Shown here: in pieces, positions 57,040-64,000 of the stretch | How positions within the stretch are numbered: the stretch's first letter is position 1 | Layout: each line of letters begins with the position of its first letter | Source: Flavisolibacter tropicus | Lineage (GTDB): Bacteria; Bacteroidota; Bacteroidia; Chitinophagales; Chitinophagaceae | Length of the DNA: 64,000 bases | Assembly: GCF_001644645.1 (NCBI RefSeq) | Contig: NZ_CP011390.1 | Coordinates: 2,170,001-2,234,000 of the forward strand | Direction of reading: 5' to 3' | Program-made: the position numbers and the translations under genes | The notes under the pieces: generated by a model | Databases searched by the model: none | The model's input: only the letters and a program-made list of their open reading frames with translations | Told to the model about the DNA's origin: nothing

Positions 57040-57813
57040 CTAAGCTCTTTTCTTGCCTTTTTCCAGGCTTCGTTTTAATATATCCATTAAATCTTTTACA
57101 GTGGCCGTTGGCCTTTCTTCTGGTTCGGCTATACGTATATGTTTGCCAGCAGCCTTTGCTTTAATTACCTTTTTCAGTTCTGCGATATAGGTATCCTTAA
57201 AGGCTGTGGGGTCAAATGTTTCTGTTAAATTGGTTATCAGTTTTTTAGCCAACTCTAGTTCTTGCGCAGTCACTTTTGTACTCTTGGCAGCTTCAGGCAC
57301 TTCTTTAATTTCCTCCTGATAACGCATTTGATCTAGCAAAAGCACGTTCTTGTAGGGCTTAATAGCACATACATGCTCACGATTACGTAGCATAAATTCA
57401 GCAATCCCTACGGATTCGGTTTCTTCTAAAGCTTTTACTAAAAGACGGTAGGATTTTTCACCTCCCTTTGCGGGGACGATGTAATAAGGTTTTTCGAAAT
57501 AGATTGGATCTATTTCATCGCTTTTGGCGAACTGGAGAATATCTATAGAGCGTGATTTTTGTGGACTTGCTTTTTCAAAGTCCTCTTCGTCAACTACCAC
57601 ATATTTGCCTTTAGCATACTGGTAGCCCTTCACAATATCTTTCCACTCGACCTCGTTTCCTGTTGCTGTATCAATACGGGCGTAGCGTACCGGCGCCAGG
57701 TCATCTCTAGACAACATATCAAAATCAATAGCTTCTGATTGAACAGCGCTTACAAGCTTTACTGGTATATTCACTAATCCAAAACCCAACGTACCCGACC
57801 AGATCGCACGCAT
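57040..57813 (-). CDS. ku: Ku protein (NHEJ end-binding)
   Basis: The 257-residue protein begins MRAIWSGTLGFGLVNIPVKLVSA, the invariant start of bacterial Ku. ...RYARIDTATGNEVEWKDIVKGYQYAKGKYVVV, FAKSDEIDPIYFEKPYYIVPAKGG and MRYQEEI follow in order. The basic C-terminal tail, PTATVKDLMDILKRSLEKGKKRA, is the segment that recruits LigD. It dimerises on DNA ends. Ku and LigD are adjacent in one direction, separated by 227 bp with a terminator-like hairpin. Confidence 0.97.
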   Translation of the reverse strand: MRAIWSGTLGFGLVNIPVKLVSAVQSEAIDFDMLSRDDLAPVRYARIDTATGNEVEWKDIVKGYQYAKGKYVVVDEEDFEKASPQKSRSIDILQFAKSDEIDPIYFEKPYYIVPAKGGEKSYRLLVKALEETESVGIAEFMLRNREHVCAIKPYKNVLLLDQMRYQEEIKEVPEAAKSTKVTAQELELAKKLITNLTETFDPTAFKDTYIAELKKVIKAKAAGKHIRIAEPEERPTATVKDLMDILKRSLEKGKKRA

Positions 57814-57824
57814 GTCACAAGAAT

Positions 57825-58327
57825 TTATGAAGCAGGGAAGTAAGTGCTGGTGCCCACATGATTGGGGTTACGAAACCAAGCGGTCATTGCCCCCATAGCA
57901 CTGTGCCACCAGGAGTTCTTTGTACGCAACTGGGTTTCGTAATATTCCGCTTTCAGCATTTTTACTTTTACCAACACCATATCTTCCAGCTGGTTTGACT
58001 GAATATCATTAAACATTTCTAAAAAGGTGCTTTGCTCTTCTGGGTCAGTAACTACCCAGCCCTTTCCATTCACCTGCAAAAAGTAATCAACCCCTTTTTA
58101 AAGAAATCCATACGCACAGGAAATTCATTATCAAACTCTTGTAAGTTCTGTTTAGGCTTTTGTACAAAAAACCACATGTATCCGAAATCGTCTACCTTGA
58201 TGTTGGATACTAAAGAAGTGGGAAGCTTTAGCACAGACTCACTTTGGTTAAAGAAGATGGCGCTTCCAATTTGTTCGATTTTCTCTTGGAGGAAAGTTAA
58301 TTGTTGCGTTTGTTGACTTGCTGACAT
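57825..58327 (-). pseudogene. Pyridoxamine 5'-phosphate oxidase-like general stress protein, frameshifted
   Basis: Two overlapping frames give one protein. The first (58327 down to 58070) begins MSASQQTQQLTFLQEKIEQI and includes VDDFGYMWFFVQKP. The second continues as VDYFLQVNGKGWVVTDPEEQ and WWHSAMGAMTAWFR. The join lies in a G-run near 58090, where one base appears missing. The domains match the PNPOx-like general stress family (flavin-binding split barrel). Whether this is a true pseudogene or a sequencing error cannot be decided here. The first frame alone would be a truncated, non-functional protein of about 85 residues. Confidence 0.75.
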
Positions 58328-58524
58328 AATGTAAGTTTTGATGAGTAATCAAAGGAACTTATAGGAACAACTCCAAATTAAATACCACAAAAAACAAAGG
58401 CCAAAATGCCGTTTCCGTCTATTGCATGGGTAAATTCATCCACAAGCCAATTGAATTAACAGCCTAGGGACTGGCACCATTTTCGGGTAGTATTGGTATT
58501 ACTCACTGATAAACCACAATCTTT

Positions 58525-59088
58525 ATGGCAAAGTCGATATTGGCTACACCTACTAGGTCACAGCCTGCCACTAAGGTAAAAGACGACAGGACACTGCTAA
58601 AAGAATTGCTCATAGACGAGTTACGAGACATTTATTGGGCGGAAAAATACTTGACTAAAACAATGCCCCGCCTATTAAAGGCCGCAACGTCTCCCCAATT
58701 GGCCCATGCATTTGAAAATCATCTGATGCAGTCGCTGGACCAGATTACCCGCCTCGAGTTGGCATTTGAAATGATGGAGCTACATCCCCGCGCCCGTAAA
58801 TGTGAAGCCATGGAAGGATTAGTAAAAGAATGCCAGCAAATGCTGCAGGATATGCCCAAAGGCAGTTCAGCACTAGATGCCGGGTTGATCATTTGTGTGC
58901 AAAAGATTGAACATTATGAAATTGCAGCTTACGGCAGCCTGGTGCAACTAGCAAAAACAATGGGAAGAAAGGATGTAGCAGACATTTTACACTTAACATT
59001 GGTAGAAGAAAAAGAGACTGATGAATTGCTTACAGAGTTAGCAGTAAGTGGCATCAACCTGGATGCTGTACATGAAGAAGGGCAATAA
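58525..59088 (+). CDS. Ferritin-like DUF892 protein (YciE/YciF family)
   Basis: The 187-residue protein is a four-helix bundle: LKELLIDELRDIYWAEKYLTKTMPRLLKAA, then SPQLAHAFENHLMQSLDQITRLE, ALDAGLIICVQKIEHYEIAAYGSL and DILHLTLVEEKETDELLTELA. Glutamates and histidines sit where iron ligands occur in the family. YciE/YciF-type proteins respond to osmotic or envelope stress; the reaction is unclear. It ends at a clear terminator at 59114. Confidence 0.9.
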   Translation: MAKSILATPTRSQPATKVKDDRTLLKELLIDELRDIYWAEKYLTKTMPRLLKAATSPQLAHAFENHLMQSLDQITRLELAFEMMELHPRARKCEAMEGLVKECQQMLQDMPKGSSALDAGLIICVQKIEHYEIAAYGSLVQLAKTMGRKDVADILHLTLVEEKETDELLTELAVSGINLDAVHEEGQ

Positions 59089-59113
59089 ACGCCTGTATTC
59101 GTTAAGGGGAAAG

Positions 59114-59142
59114 GTCAGATTTTTGGTCTGACTTTTTCTTTT
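59114..59142 (+). terminator. Rho-independent terminator
   Basis: GTCAGA and TCTGAC form a stem around TTTTTGG, followed by TTTTTCTTTT. It lies 26 bases after the DUF892 gene stop. Confidence 0.8.
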
Positions 59143-59156
59143 GACAAAAGAAAACA

Positions 59157-59663
59157 ATGACTAGTTCATTAAACACCTCTAGGAAAACGGGCTTTTCTGC
59201 AAAGTTTGAAACAATAGCCAACAAAGTAACCCGTCTTGCCGGAAGCTCTTATGCCTTTTTAATTGCGTTTGCATTAATCCTGCTATGGGGTATAACGGGA
59301 CCTTTTTTTCATTTTTCAGATACCTGGCAGCTCGTTATAAATACCTCCACCACTATTGTCACGTTTTTAATGGTATTTATCATTCAGCAGTCACAAAACA
59401 AAGACTCAATTGCGCTACAACTAAAGCTCAATGAACTTATTGCCTGTAATGAAGCGGCCAGTAACCGGCTGATAGACGTTGAAGACATTACCCAGGAAGA
59501 GCTGGATACTTTAAAGAACTTCTATGTTAAGCTGGCTACATTGGCAAAAAAAGAAAATGAGCTATTTAGCTCTCACTCCATTGATGAAGCAGCAGATATT
59601 CATAATCAGAAAAGCCAATTTGCGAAAAACCGTGTAGCTAACCGGAATATAAAACCAGAATAA
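59157..59663 (+). CDS. Low-affinity iron permease-like membrane protein
   Basis: The 168-residue protein has two membrane helices, SYAFLIAFALILLWGITGPF (about 32-51) and LVINTSTTIVTFLMVFII (about 60-77), then a soluble C-terminal helical region starting QQSQNKDSIALQLKLNELI. This is the short low-affinity iron permease (Fet4-like) family of bacteria. Transport activity is not established for short members. It is 3 bp upstream of the topoisomerase gene. Confidence 0.8.
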   Translation: MTSSLNTSRKTGFSAKFETIANKVTRLAGSSYAFLIAFALILLWGITGPFFHFSDTWQLVINTSTTIVTFLMVFIIQQSQNKDSIALQLKLNELIACNEAASNRLIDVEDITQEELDTLKNFYVKLATLAKKENELFSSHSIDEAADIHNQKSQFAKNRVANRNIKPE

Positions 59664-59666
59664 CCT

Positions 59667-60746
59667 ATGGAAGTAGTACAACTCACGCATAAAGAATTTT
59701 TAAAGATCGATAAGGATTATAGCCAAGCAGCTAAGATCGCCGACCTCCATTACGTAAATGACAAACAGGCTGGTATACAACGTATCAAAAAAGGGCAAGG
59801 CTTTAGCTATATCTATAACGATCAACTGCTAACTGATGAAGCGGAGCTGGAGCGAATTAAAAAGCTGGCTATTCCGCCAGCCTGGACTAACGTTTGGATC
59901 TGTCCTAAGTCCAATGGTCATATACAGGCTACCGGGTTTGATACCCGTAGTCGGAAACAGTATCGTTACCACGAGCAATGGCAAACATTACGCAACGAAA
60001 CAAAGTTTCACCGCCTTTATGAATTTGGAAAGCTTTTACCCTCTTTACGCCTAAAATTGGAAGAGGACTTTTCAAACAAGGAGTTAAGTGAAGAAAAGGT
60101 TATTGCAACAGTTATTAGTCTTATGGAGCGCACCTATATACGAATTGGCAATAATGAATACGAAAAAATAAATGGGTCGTATGGATTAACCACCTTAAAA
60201 GACAAACACGTCAAAATTGAAGGTGATAAAATCCGCTTCTCTTTTAAAGGAAAGAAGGGTATTGACCATGACATTAGCCTTCGTAGTCGTAAACTAGCAA
60301 AGGCCGTTCAAGCTTGTCGAGATATTCCGGGCAAAGAACTGTTCCAGTACTACGACGTAGAGGGCAACAAAAAACCTATTGACTCTGGATGCGTGAACAA
60401 TTATATAAAAGACGCTACAGGAGGTGATTTTACAGCAAAGGATTTCCGCACATGGGCAGGCACTTTAAATATCCTAAGAGCTTTTAGAACTTTGGGGGAA
60501 GCCCCATCTGAGACCGAGTGCAAAAAGAATGTGATTAGTGCCCTGGACGAAGTAAGCAAGAAACTAGGTAATACTCGAACAGTTTGCAAAAAGTACTATG
60601 TACACCCCGGCATTATAAAACTTTATGAAGGCAATAGCCTTAATAAATACCTGAAAGAGCTGGATGAAATTGAAAAGGCAGATTTTCTTACTGGTCTTAC
60701 TTCAGAGGAAAGAGTATTAATGAAGATTCTCCAACAGTTGGTTTAA
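59667..60746 (+). CDS. DNA topoisomerase IB
   Basis: The 359-residue protein begins with the bacterial TopIB N-terminal domain (GIQRIKKGQGFSYIYN, LAIPPAWTNVWICPKSNGHIQATGFD) and continues with RYHEQWQTLRNETKFHR. The catalytic domain has MERTYIRIGNNEYEK, DFRTWAGTLNILRAF and the terminal KKYYVHPGIIKLY with the probable nucleophile tyrosine. It relaxes supercoils without ATP. It follows the iron permease gene by 3 bp, so the two may share a transcript. Confidence 0.93.
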   Translation: MEVVQLTHKEFLKIDKDYSQAAKIADLHYVNDKQAGIQRIKKGQGFSYIYNDQLLTDEAELERIKKLAIPPAWTNVWICPKSNGHIQATGFDTRSRKQYRYHEQWQTLRNETKFHRLYEFGKLLPSLRLKLEEDFSNKELSEEKVIATVISLMERTYIRIGNNEYEKINGSYGLTTLKDKHVKIEGDKIRFSFKGKKGIDHDISLRSRKLAKAVQACRDIPGKELFQYYDVEGNKKPIDSGCVNNYIKDATGGDFTAKDFRTWAGTLNILRAFRTLGEAPSETECKKNVISALDEVSKKLGNTRTVCKKYYVHPGIIKLYEGNSLNKYLKELDEIEKADFLTGLTSEERVLMKILQQLV

Positions 60747-60766
60747 ATGAACTTTACCGCCTTAAA

Positions 60767-60824
60767 AGTTTACAAGCTCACGTTTGGAGTATTTACTAAA
60801 AAGAAAAGGTGAACTTGTAAACTC
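60767..60824. terminator. Bidirectional terminator-like inverted repeat
   Basis: AGTTTACAAG-TCAC and GTGA-CTTGTAAACT pair with one mismatch around a loop of about 26 bases, between the rightward topoisomerase gene and the leftward 81-residue gene. Confidence 0.6.
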
Positions 60825-60842
60825 ATAAACTTTAAAATCTCA

Positions 60843-61088
60843 TCACTTACCTTTTCTTTCTGGTACTCCAGATCTTCCTGGAGCCTTGTTTGAACTTCCC
60901 TTACTATCCGCACTACGGCTACTACCGCCACCACGACTAGTACTGGTACCGGCACCGCTTCCTCGTCCTCTAACACCCGACGTAGCAGGCGTTTTACTAC
61001 TTCCGCCACTTGCCTCTTTTCTTCCCTCACTGGAAGTTCTATCAGTCCCGCCATCAGTGCGCCCTGAAGCATTTGAACGTATTGCCAT
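60843..61088 (-). CDS. Low-complexity basic Gly/Ser-rich protein, 81 residues
   Basis: The protein is MAIRSNASGRTDGGTDRTSS... with repeated R, G, S and a GRGSGAGTSTSRGGGSS centre, and no folded domain. It is translated leftward, 25 bp after the DUF6496-like gene. Similar short disordered, stress-induced proteins occur in Chitinophagaceae. It could act in desiccation or DNA protection, but nothing specific is supported. Confidence 0.55.
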   Translation of the reverse strand: MAIRSNASGRTDGGTDRTSSEGRKEASGGSSKTPATSGVRGRGSGAGTSTSRGGGSSRSADSKGSSNKAPGRSGVPERKGK

Positions 61089-61113
61089 ATTATGTTTTTT
61101 ACGTTACAATGAA

Positions 61114-61494
61114 TTACGCTTTTTTAGCTGTACGCTTTCGAGGAGCGGCTTTTGAACCTCGCTTAGTTGCTGTTTTACGTGCTGTAGTCTTTGTAGCGGT
61201 TTTACCTCTTGATGACTTCGCAGCTGTTTTACGTGCAGTGCTTTTGGCAGCAGTTTTACGGCCAGTACGCTTAGTTGCTGTTTTAGATGCAGTTTTACGT
61301 CCAGTACTTTTTGAAGCGCTCTTTTTCGCAGGCACTTTTGCGCCGCGTTCTCTGGCTTCAGAAAGTCCAATAGCAATAGCCTGCTTACGTGAGGTTACTT
61401 TTTTGCCACTGCGACCACTTTTCAGTTTACCTTCCTTCATTTCATGCATGGCATCTTTTACCTTTTTACCGGCAGTTCTTGAATATTTTGCCAT
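61114..61494 (-). CDS. DUF6496/histone H1-like basic protein, 126 residues
   Basis: The N-terminal 50 residues (KYSRTAGKKVKDAMHEMKEGKLKSGRSGKKV then SRKQAIAIGLSEARERG) match DUF6496-type proteins. The rest is a low-complexity tail of Lys/Ala/Arg/Thr repeats (TGRKTASKTATKRTGRK and similar), like histone H1. It is very basic, so DNA binding is likely. It is co-oriented with the 81-residue gene 25 bp downstream. Confidence 0.8.
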   Translation of the reverse strand: MAKYSRTAGKKVKDAMHEMKEGKLKSGRSGKKVTSRKQAIAIGLSEARERGAKVPAKKSASKSTGRKTASKTATKRTGRKTAAKSTARKTAAKSSRGKTATKTTARKTATKRGSKAAPRKRTAKKA

Positions 61495-61637
61495 ATGTCA
61501 GAATTTTAAATGAACAATAAAATAGTACTGTAATTATCGGACCAGTTTGCATCAGAACTAAATGCAAAGAGCCTTTTATCACATAAACAATTCCGTTTGG
61601 GTACGATTTTTTAATTCAATTCCTGAAATAAACAGCT

Positions 61638-62108
61638 ATGGAAAGAAATGAAAAAGTAGTAGACATCTTAAATGACCTGATCCGCATTAATCATGACCGT
61701 ATTGTAGGTTATGAAAAAGGTATTGAAGAACTTAAAGATGGTGATGCTGATTTAAAAACATTGTTTAACCGTTATATACAGGAAAGCAAACAATACGCGG
61801 GGGAACTTACACACGAAGTAAACCGCTTAGGTGGCACCCCTTCCGACGGCACTACAAACTCCGGAAAGATCTATCGTGTTTGGATGGATTTAAAAGCAGT
61901 GGTTGCAGGTCATGATCGCAAAACAGTTCTTGAAAATTGTGAATTTGGAGAAGATGCGGCTCAAAAGGCGTACGATCTTGCACTAAACAATGAAGATGCT
62001 CATTATGAGGCTCCGCTGCGTGATATTATCGTTCGCCAGAAAGCCCAATTAAAAGTAGGACATGATGAAGTAAAACGATTACGTGATATGTACAAGGCAT
62101 CTCATTAA
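61638..62108 (+). CDS. PA2169/DUF2383 four-helix-bundle protein
   Basis: The 156-residue protein is helical throughout: VVDILNDLIRINHDRIVGYEKGIEEL, then FNRYIQESKQYAGELTHEVNRLGG and ENCEFGEDAAQKAYDLALNN. The pattern is that of the DUF2383 (PA2169) family, a ferritin-like four-helix bundle of unknown function and stress association. It has its own leader and is followed by a terminator at 62275. Confidence 0.88.
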   Translation: MERNEKVVDILNDLIRINHDRIVGYEKGIEELKDGDADLKTLFNRYIQESKQYAGELTHEVNRLGGTPSDGTTNSGKIYRVWMDLKAVVAGHDRKTVLENCEFGEDAAQKAYDLALNNEDAHYEAPLRDIIVRQKAQLKVGHDEVKRLRDMYKASH

Positions 62109-62274
62109 TTAGAAGAACTGAAATAATTCTCATGCTATACTGTTGCGCTATTATAACAATAATAAAGCGATCATTTTATAGCACCGATTAGGTACAGCAT
62201 GAGATTTCAAAAAAAGTAAAGAAGGCAAGCACTGATAAGTAAAATTTACAGTTGCTTACATTCCAACACTAATT

Positions 62275-62306
62275 GAGGCTGACTTATTTGTCAGCCTCAT
62301 TCTTTT
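62275..62306 (+). terminator. Rho-independent terminator
   Basis: GAGGCTGAC and GTCAGCCTC form a perfect 9-bp stem around TTATTT, followed by ATTCTTTT. It lies 167 bp after the DUF2383 stop codon. Confidence 0.85.
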
Positions 62307-62391
62307 GGGGAAAGTGATACTCAGCGAACGGTCTTTTAAGCACTACTATTTTGGCAAACTATTTTATTTATATGCCTTATAAAAAATAGTT

Positions 62392-62742
62392 ATGCTGGTA
62401 AATGAAAACAACAGCATGCCTTATATGAAGAGCTTGGTTACTTGCTTAAACCGGATGATAACCGACGGGTATACAGAAGACTTTAAAGTAACAGACAATG
62501 GCTTAGAGGCATTACAGGCAGGTAAAATATATAAAGCAGATGAGGTGTCTGTTATTAATTTCTTCCGGTTCGAGGGAGCCTCTGACCCGGAAGACAATGC
62601 TATTTTATATGTACTTCTAACAAAAGATGGATTAAAAGGCACTCTCATTGACGCCTATGGATTATACAATGATCAACAAATTAGTCGTTTTATAAGTCAG
62701 GTAACATCGATTGCAAAGAAATCGACAAAAGCCAACTTATGA
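62392..62742 (+). CDS. Small conserved Bacteroidota protein, 116 residues
   Basis: The protein has MKSLVTCLNRMITDGYTEDFKV, INFFRFEGASDPEDNAILYVL and LKGTLIDAYGLYNDQ, a pattern seen in many short Bacteroidota proteins, often misannotated as phosphoribosylpyrophosphate synthetase. It lacks the motifs of that enzyme, so no reaction is assigned. The stop overlaps the start of the next gene by four bases (ATGA), so the two are coupled. Confidence 0.75.
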   Translation: MLVNENNSMPYMKSLVTCLNRMITDGYTEDFKVTDNGLEALQAGKIYKADEVSVINFFRFEGASDPEDNAILYVLLTKDGLKGTLIDAYGLYNDQQISRFISQVTSIAKKSTKANL

Positions 62743-63065
62743 TTATAACCAACTACCATAAACAGGCATGTATGGAGGCTTGGCTAAATTGTGAAAACCT
62801 CCTGATTTCGATCACACAAAAACCGACATCCTACTCACAATACACCTTAAGGGTAATAAATGAATGCGCGGACATTTGCCTGGCCGCACAGGAAGCTTTA
62901 AAATTTAAGTACGCGAACATTGGTGAATTAGCCTTGCTTTGTATAGGTATTTGTGAAGAATGCGCAGATATATGCGAACGGTATAGCGGTGTCCAATTTA
63001 AAACATGTGCATCTACCTGCCGCTACTGCTCTAATGTATTTGCTTCACTGGCTTTGAACGCTTAA
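62739..63065 (+). CDS. Cys-rich four-helix-bundle copper-binding-type protein (DUF326)
   Basis: The 108-residue protein has a Cys-rich bundle: CMEAWLNCENLL, NECADICLAAQEAL, CIGICEECADICERY and CASTCRYCSNVF. The regular CxxxC pattern with bundle spacing matches the DUF326 family of cytoplasmic copper-storage-like proteins. Copper binding is likely from the family, not proven here. It is translated from ATG at 62739, overlapping the previous gene. Confidence 0.85.
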   Translation: MIITNYHKQACMEAWLNCENLLISITQKPTSYSQYTLRVINECADICLAAQEALKFKYANIGELALLCIGICEECADICERYSGVQFKTCASTCRYCSNVFASLALNA

Positions 63066-63308
63066 TAAGGCCAATTGTACCAGCAGCTTCCGTAGCCATA
63101 AATATGCATACATGGTACTAGCTTGTTGAAAAGTTTAAATTTTGGTTTCTAGGCTAATTACTAATTGTTAGTTGCGGCTAGTAGACCTATCAAACCACCC
63201 CAAAAAGCGAATCCATTAACACCAATCCGTTAATCAGTAATAAAAAAATGGCCACAGTAGATACTGCAGCCTTGCTGATAGAATGGACCGTGTATATGAG
63301 AAAGAGAT

Positions 63309-63455
63309 TTATGCTCTTCGTATTATGGCTAATAAAATAGATATGATAGCCAGTATTATCAATATATGTATTAGCCCTGTAGCACTCCAGTAAAACACTC
63401 CCAATAACCAACCTATAATGCAGATCACAGCTAATATGTAAAGTAGACTACGCAT
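63309..63455 (-). CDS. Lmo0937-family small membrane protein, 48 residues
   Basis: From ATG at 63455 the peptide starts MRSLLYILAVICIIGWLLGVF and ends with a second hydrophobic helix, HILIILAIISILLAIIRRA. Two short transmembrane helices with a YWSATG loop are the Lmo0937/DUF5670 pattern. It is transcribed leftward in the gap between the copper protein and the YihY-like gene. Confidence 0.75.
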   Translation of the reverse strand: MRSLLYILAVICIIGWLLGVFYWSATGLIHILIILAIISILLAIIRRA

Positions 63456-63648
63456 AAGCTTTATTCACTTAAATATGTATTAAAAAAACATTGCCAACCA
63501 GTTATAAGCAGAAAAGTAGTAGCGTTTATGTAGAAGCGCTTATATGGCGGCGGTGTTGTGTGTAGCAATTTCCACAAGCAGAGTTTACTTCAGTTTTATA
63601 AAATCAAGCGTGGCACAGCTTTCTATATGTATTTACAAACAATTCGAA

Positions 63649-64000
63649 ATGAAAAGGGCACATTCCATTTGGAAGGCTTTTAAAATGGCAGGTGCTGGTT
63701 TTTTTGAAGACAATGCCTTTAAACTCAGTGCCTCGTTAAGTTATTATACGGTCTTTGCATTAGGCCCCTTGATTATTATGATCATTTCTTTAGCAGGCCT
63801 TTTCTTTGGACAGGAAGCTGTACAAGGCAGGGTTTATATGCAGTTAAATGGCTTAGTAGGAAGTACAGCGGCTTTACAGATTCAGGATATCATTCGAAAT
63901 ATTCAATCATCAAGACTAGGAACGGCAGGAGCCATCTTTGGTGGTATCGTATTATTTATAGGGGCAACCGGAGTGTTTACTGAAATGCAGGACTCTATTA
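63649..64000 (+). CDS. YihY/BrkB-family membrane protein, partial (runs off right edge)
   Basis: The first 117 residues are present: MKRAHSIWKAFKMAGAGFFEDNAFKLSASLSYYTVF spread over residues 1-36, then a membrane helix with LGPLIIMIISLAGLFFG, a loop with AVQGRVYMQLNGLVG and a second helix from GTAGAIFGGIVLF. The A-x-x-L-S-Y-Y-T pattern is the signature of the YihY/BrkB (RNase BN-like) family. The C-terminal half lies outside the window. Confidence 0.88.
   Translation, partial: MKRAHSIWKAFKMAGAGFFEDNAFKLSASLSYYTVFALGPLIIMIISLAGLFFGQEAVQGRVYMQLNGLVGSTAALQIQDIIRNIQSSRLGTAGAIFGGIVLFIGATGVFTEMQDSI

Noticed and set aside
62392..62742. Phosphoribosylpyrophosphate synthetase
   Set aside because: That name is commonly attached to this family, but the PRPP-binding and catalytic motifs are absent and the protein is far too short.
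63190..63411. 73-codon leftward frame near the right end
   Set aside because: Its first half is another frame of the Lmo0937-like gene. The C-terminal part is hydrophobic but I could not find a credible start.

Overview
The window looks like a chromosomal segment of a Bacteroidota bacterium, probably of the Chitinophagaceae. This is inferred from the gene families, the near absence of Shine-Dalgarno sequences, and a promoter of the Bacteroidota type (TTG, 20 bp, TAnnTTTG) in front of the regulator at 2944. It divides in two at a tRNA-Ala gene near 48.8 kb.

Positions 1 to about 48.75 kb form an accessory, defence-rich island. From the left it holds: (a) a metallo-beta-lactamase-fold protein overlapping a trypsin-like protease that runs off the edge, a pairing seen in AVAST/Avs type systems; (b) an XRE-ImmA/IrrE regulator preceded by palindromic operators, then small genes and two large inverted repeats; (c) a complete Wadjet-type SMC system, jetABCD, at 5.3-11.6 kb; (d) a conserved accessory gene and a decayed sbcC fragment; (e) a very long minus-strand gene array, 39.8 kb down to 13.4 kb. 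In transcription order that array encodes a DEAD-DUF1998 helicase with a possible C-terminal nuclease, a SNF2-like helicase, an Eco57I-type adenine methyltransferase, an EVE/PUA-like protein, a PD-(D/E)XK nuclease, a CBS-HEPN protein, a 2309-residue HSP90/sacsin-type ATPase fused to an SF1 helicase, two DUF488 proteins, a dual-OB-like protein, an acyl-carrier/LnmK-like fusion and two unknown proteins. The first three resemble a DISARM/Druantia-like core; the rest looks like an additional, possibly undescribed module.

The palindrome TATTATTTnnAAATAATA occurs upstream of the XRE-ImmA/IrrE gene (2644, and a near copy at 2808) and again upstream of the large array (40482), so one regulator may control both. 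The island ends with a DnaQ-type exonuclease, a tyrosine recombinase, two paralogous unknown genes sharing an upstream palindrome, a HIRAN protein, a MerR-like regulator and a large serine recombinase whose reading frame runs antisense into tRNA-Ala(GGC). That layout marks the tRNA 3' end as the likely attachment site.

Positions 48.78-64 kb look like ordinary chromosome. They carry an SDR dehydrogenase, an apparently orphan TPP riboswitch, VOC, NudK and DUF4406 genes, an AI-2E transporter, an SMP-30 protein, an NHEJ pair (LigD and Ku), a frameshifted PNPOx-like gene, and a run of stress-type small proteins (YciE/F-like, iron permease-like, topoisomerase IB, basic DNA-binding-like protein, DUF2383, Cys-rich copper-binding type, Lmo0937-like). 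The right edge holds a partial YihY/BrkB membrane protein.
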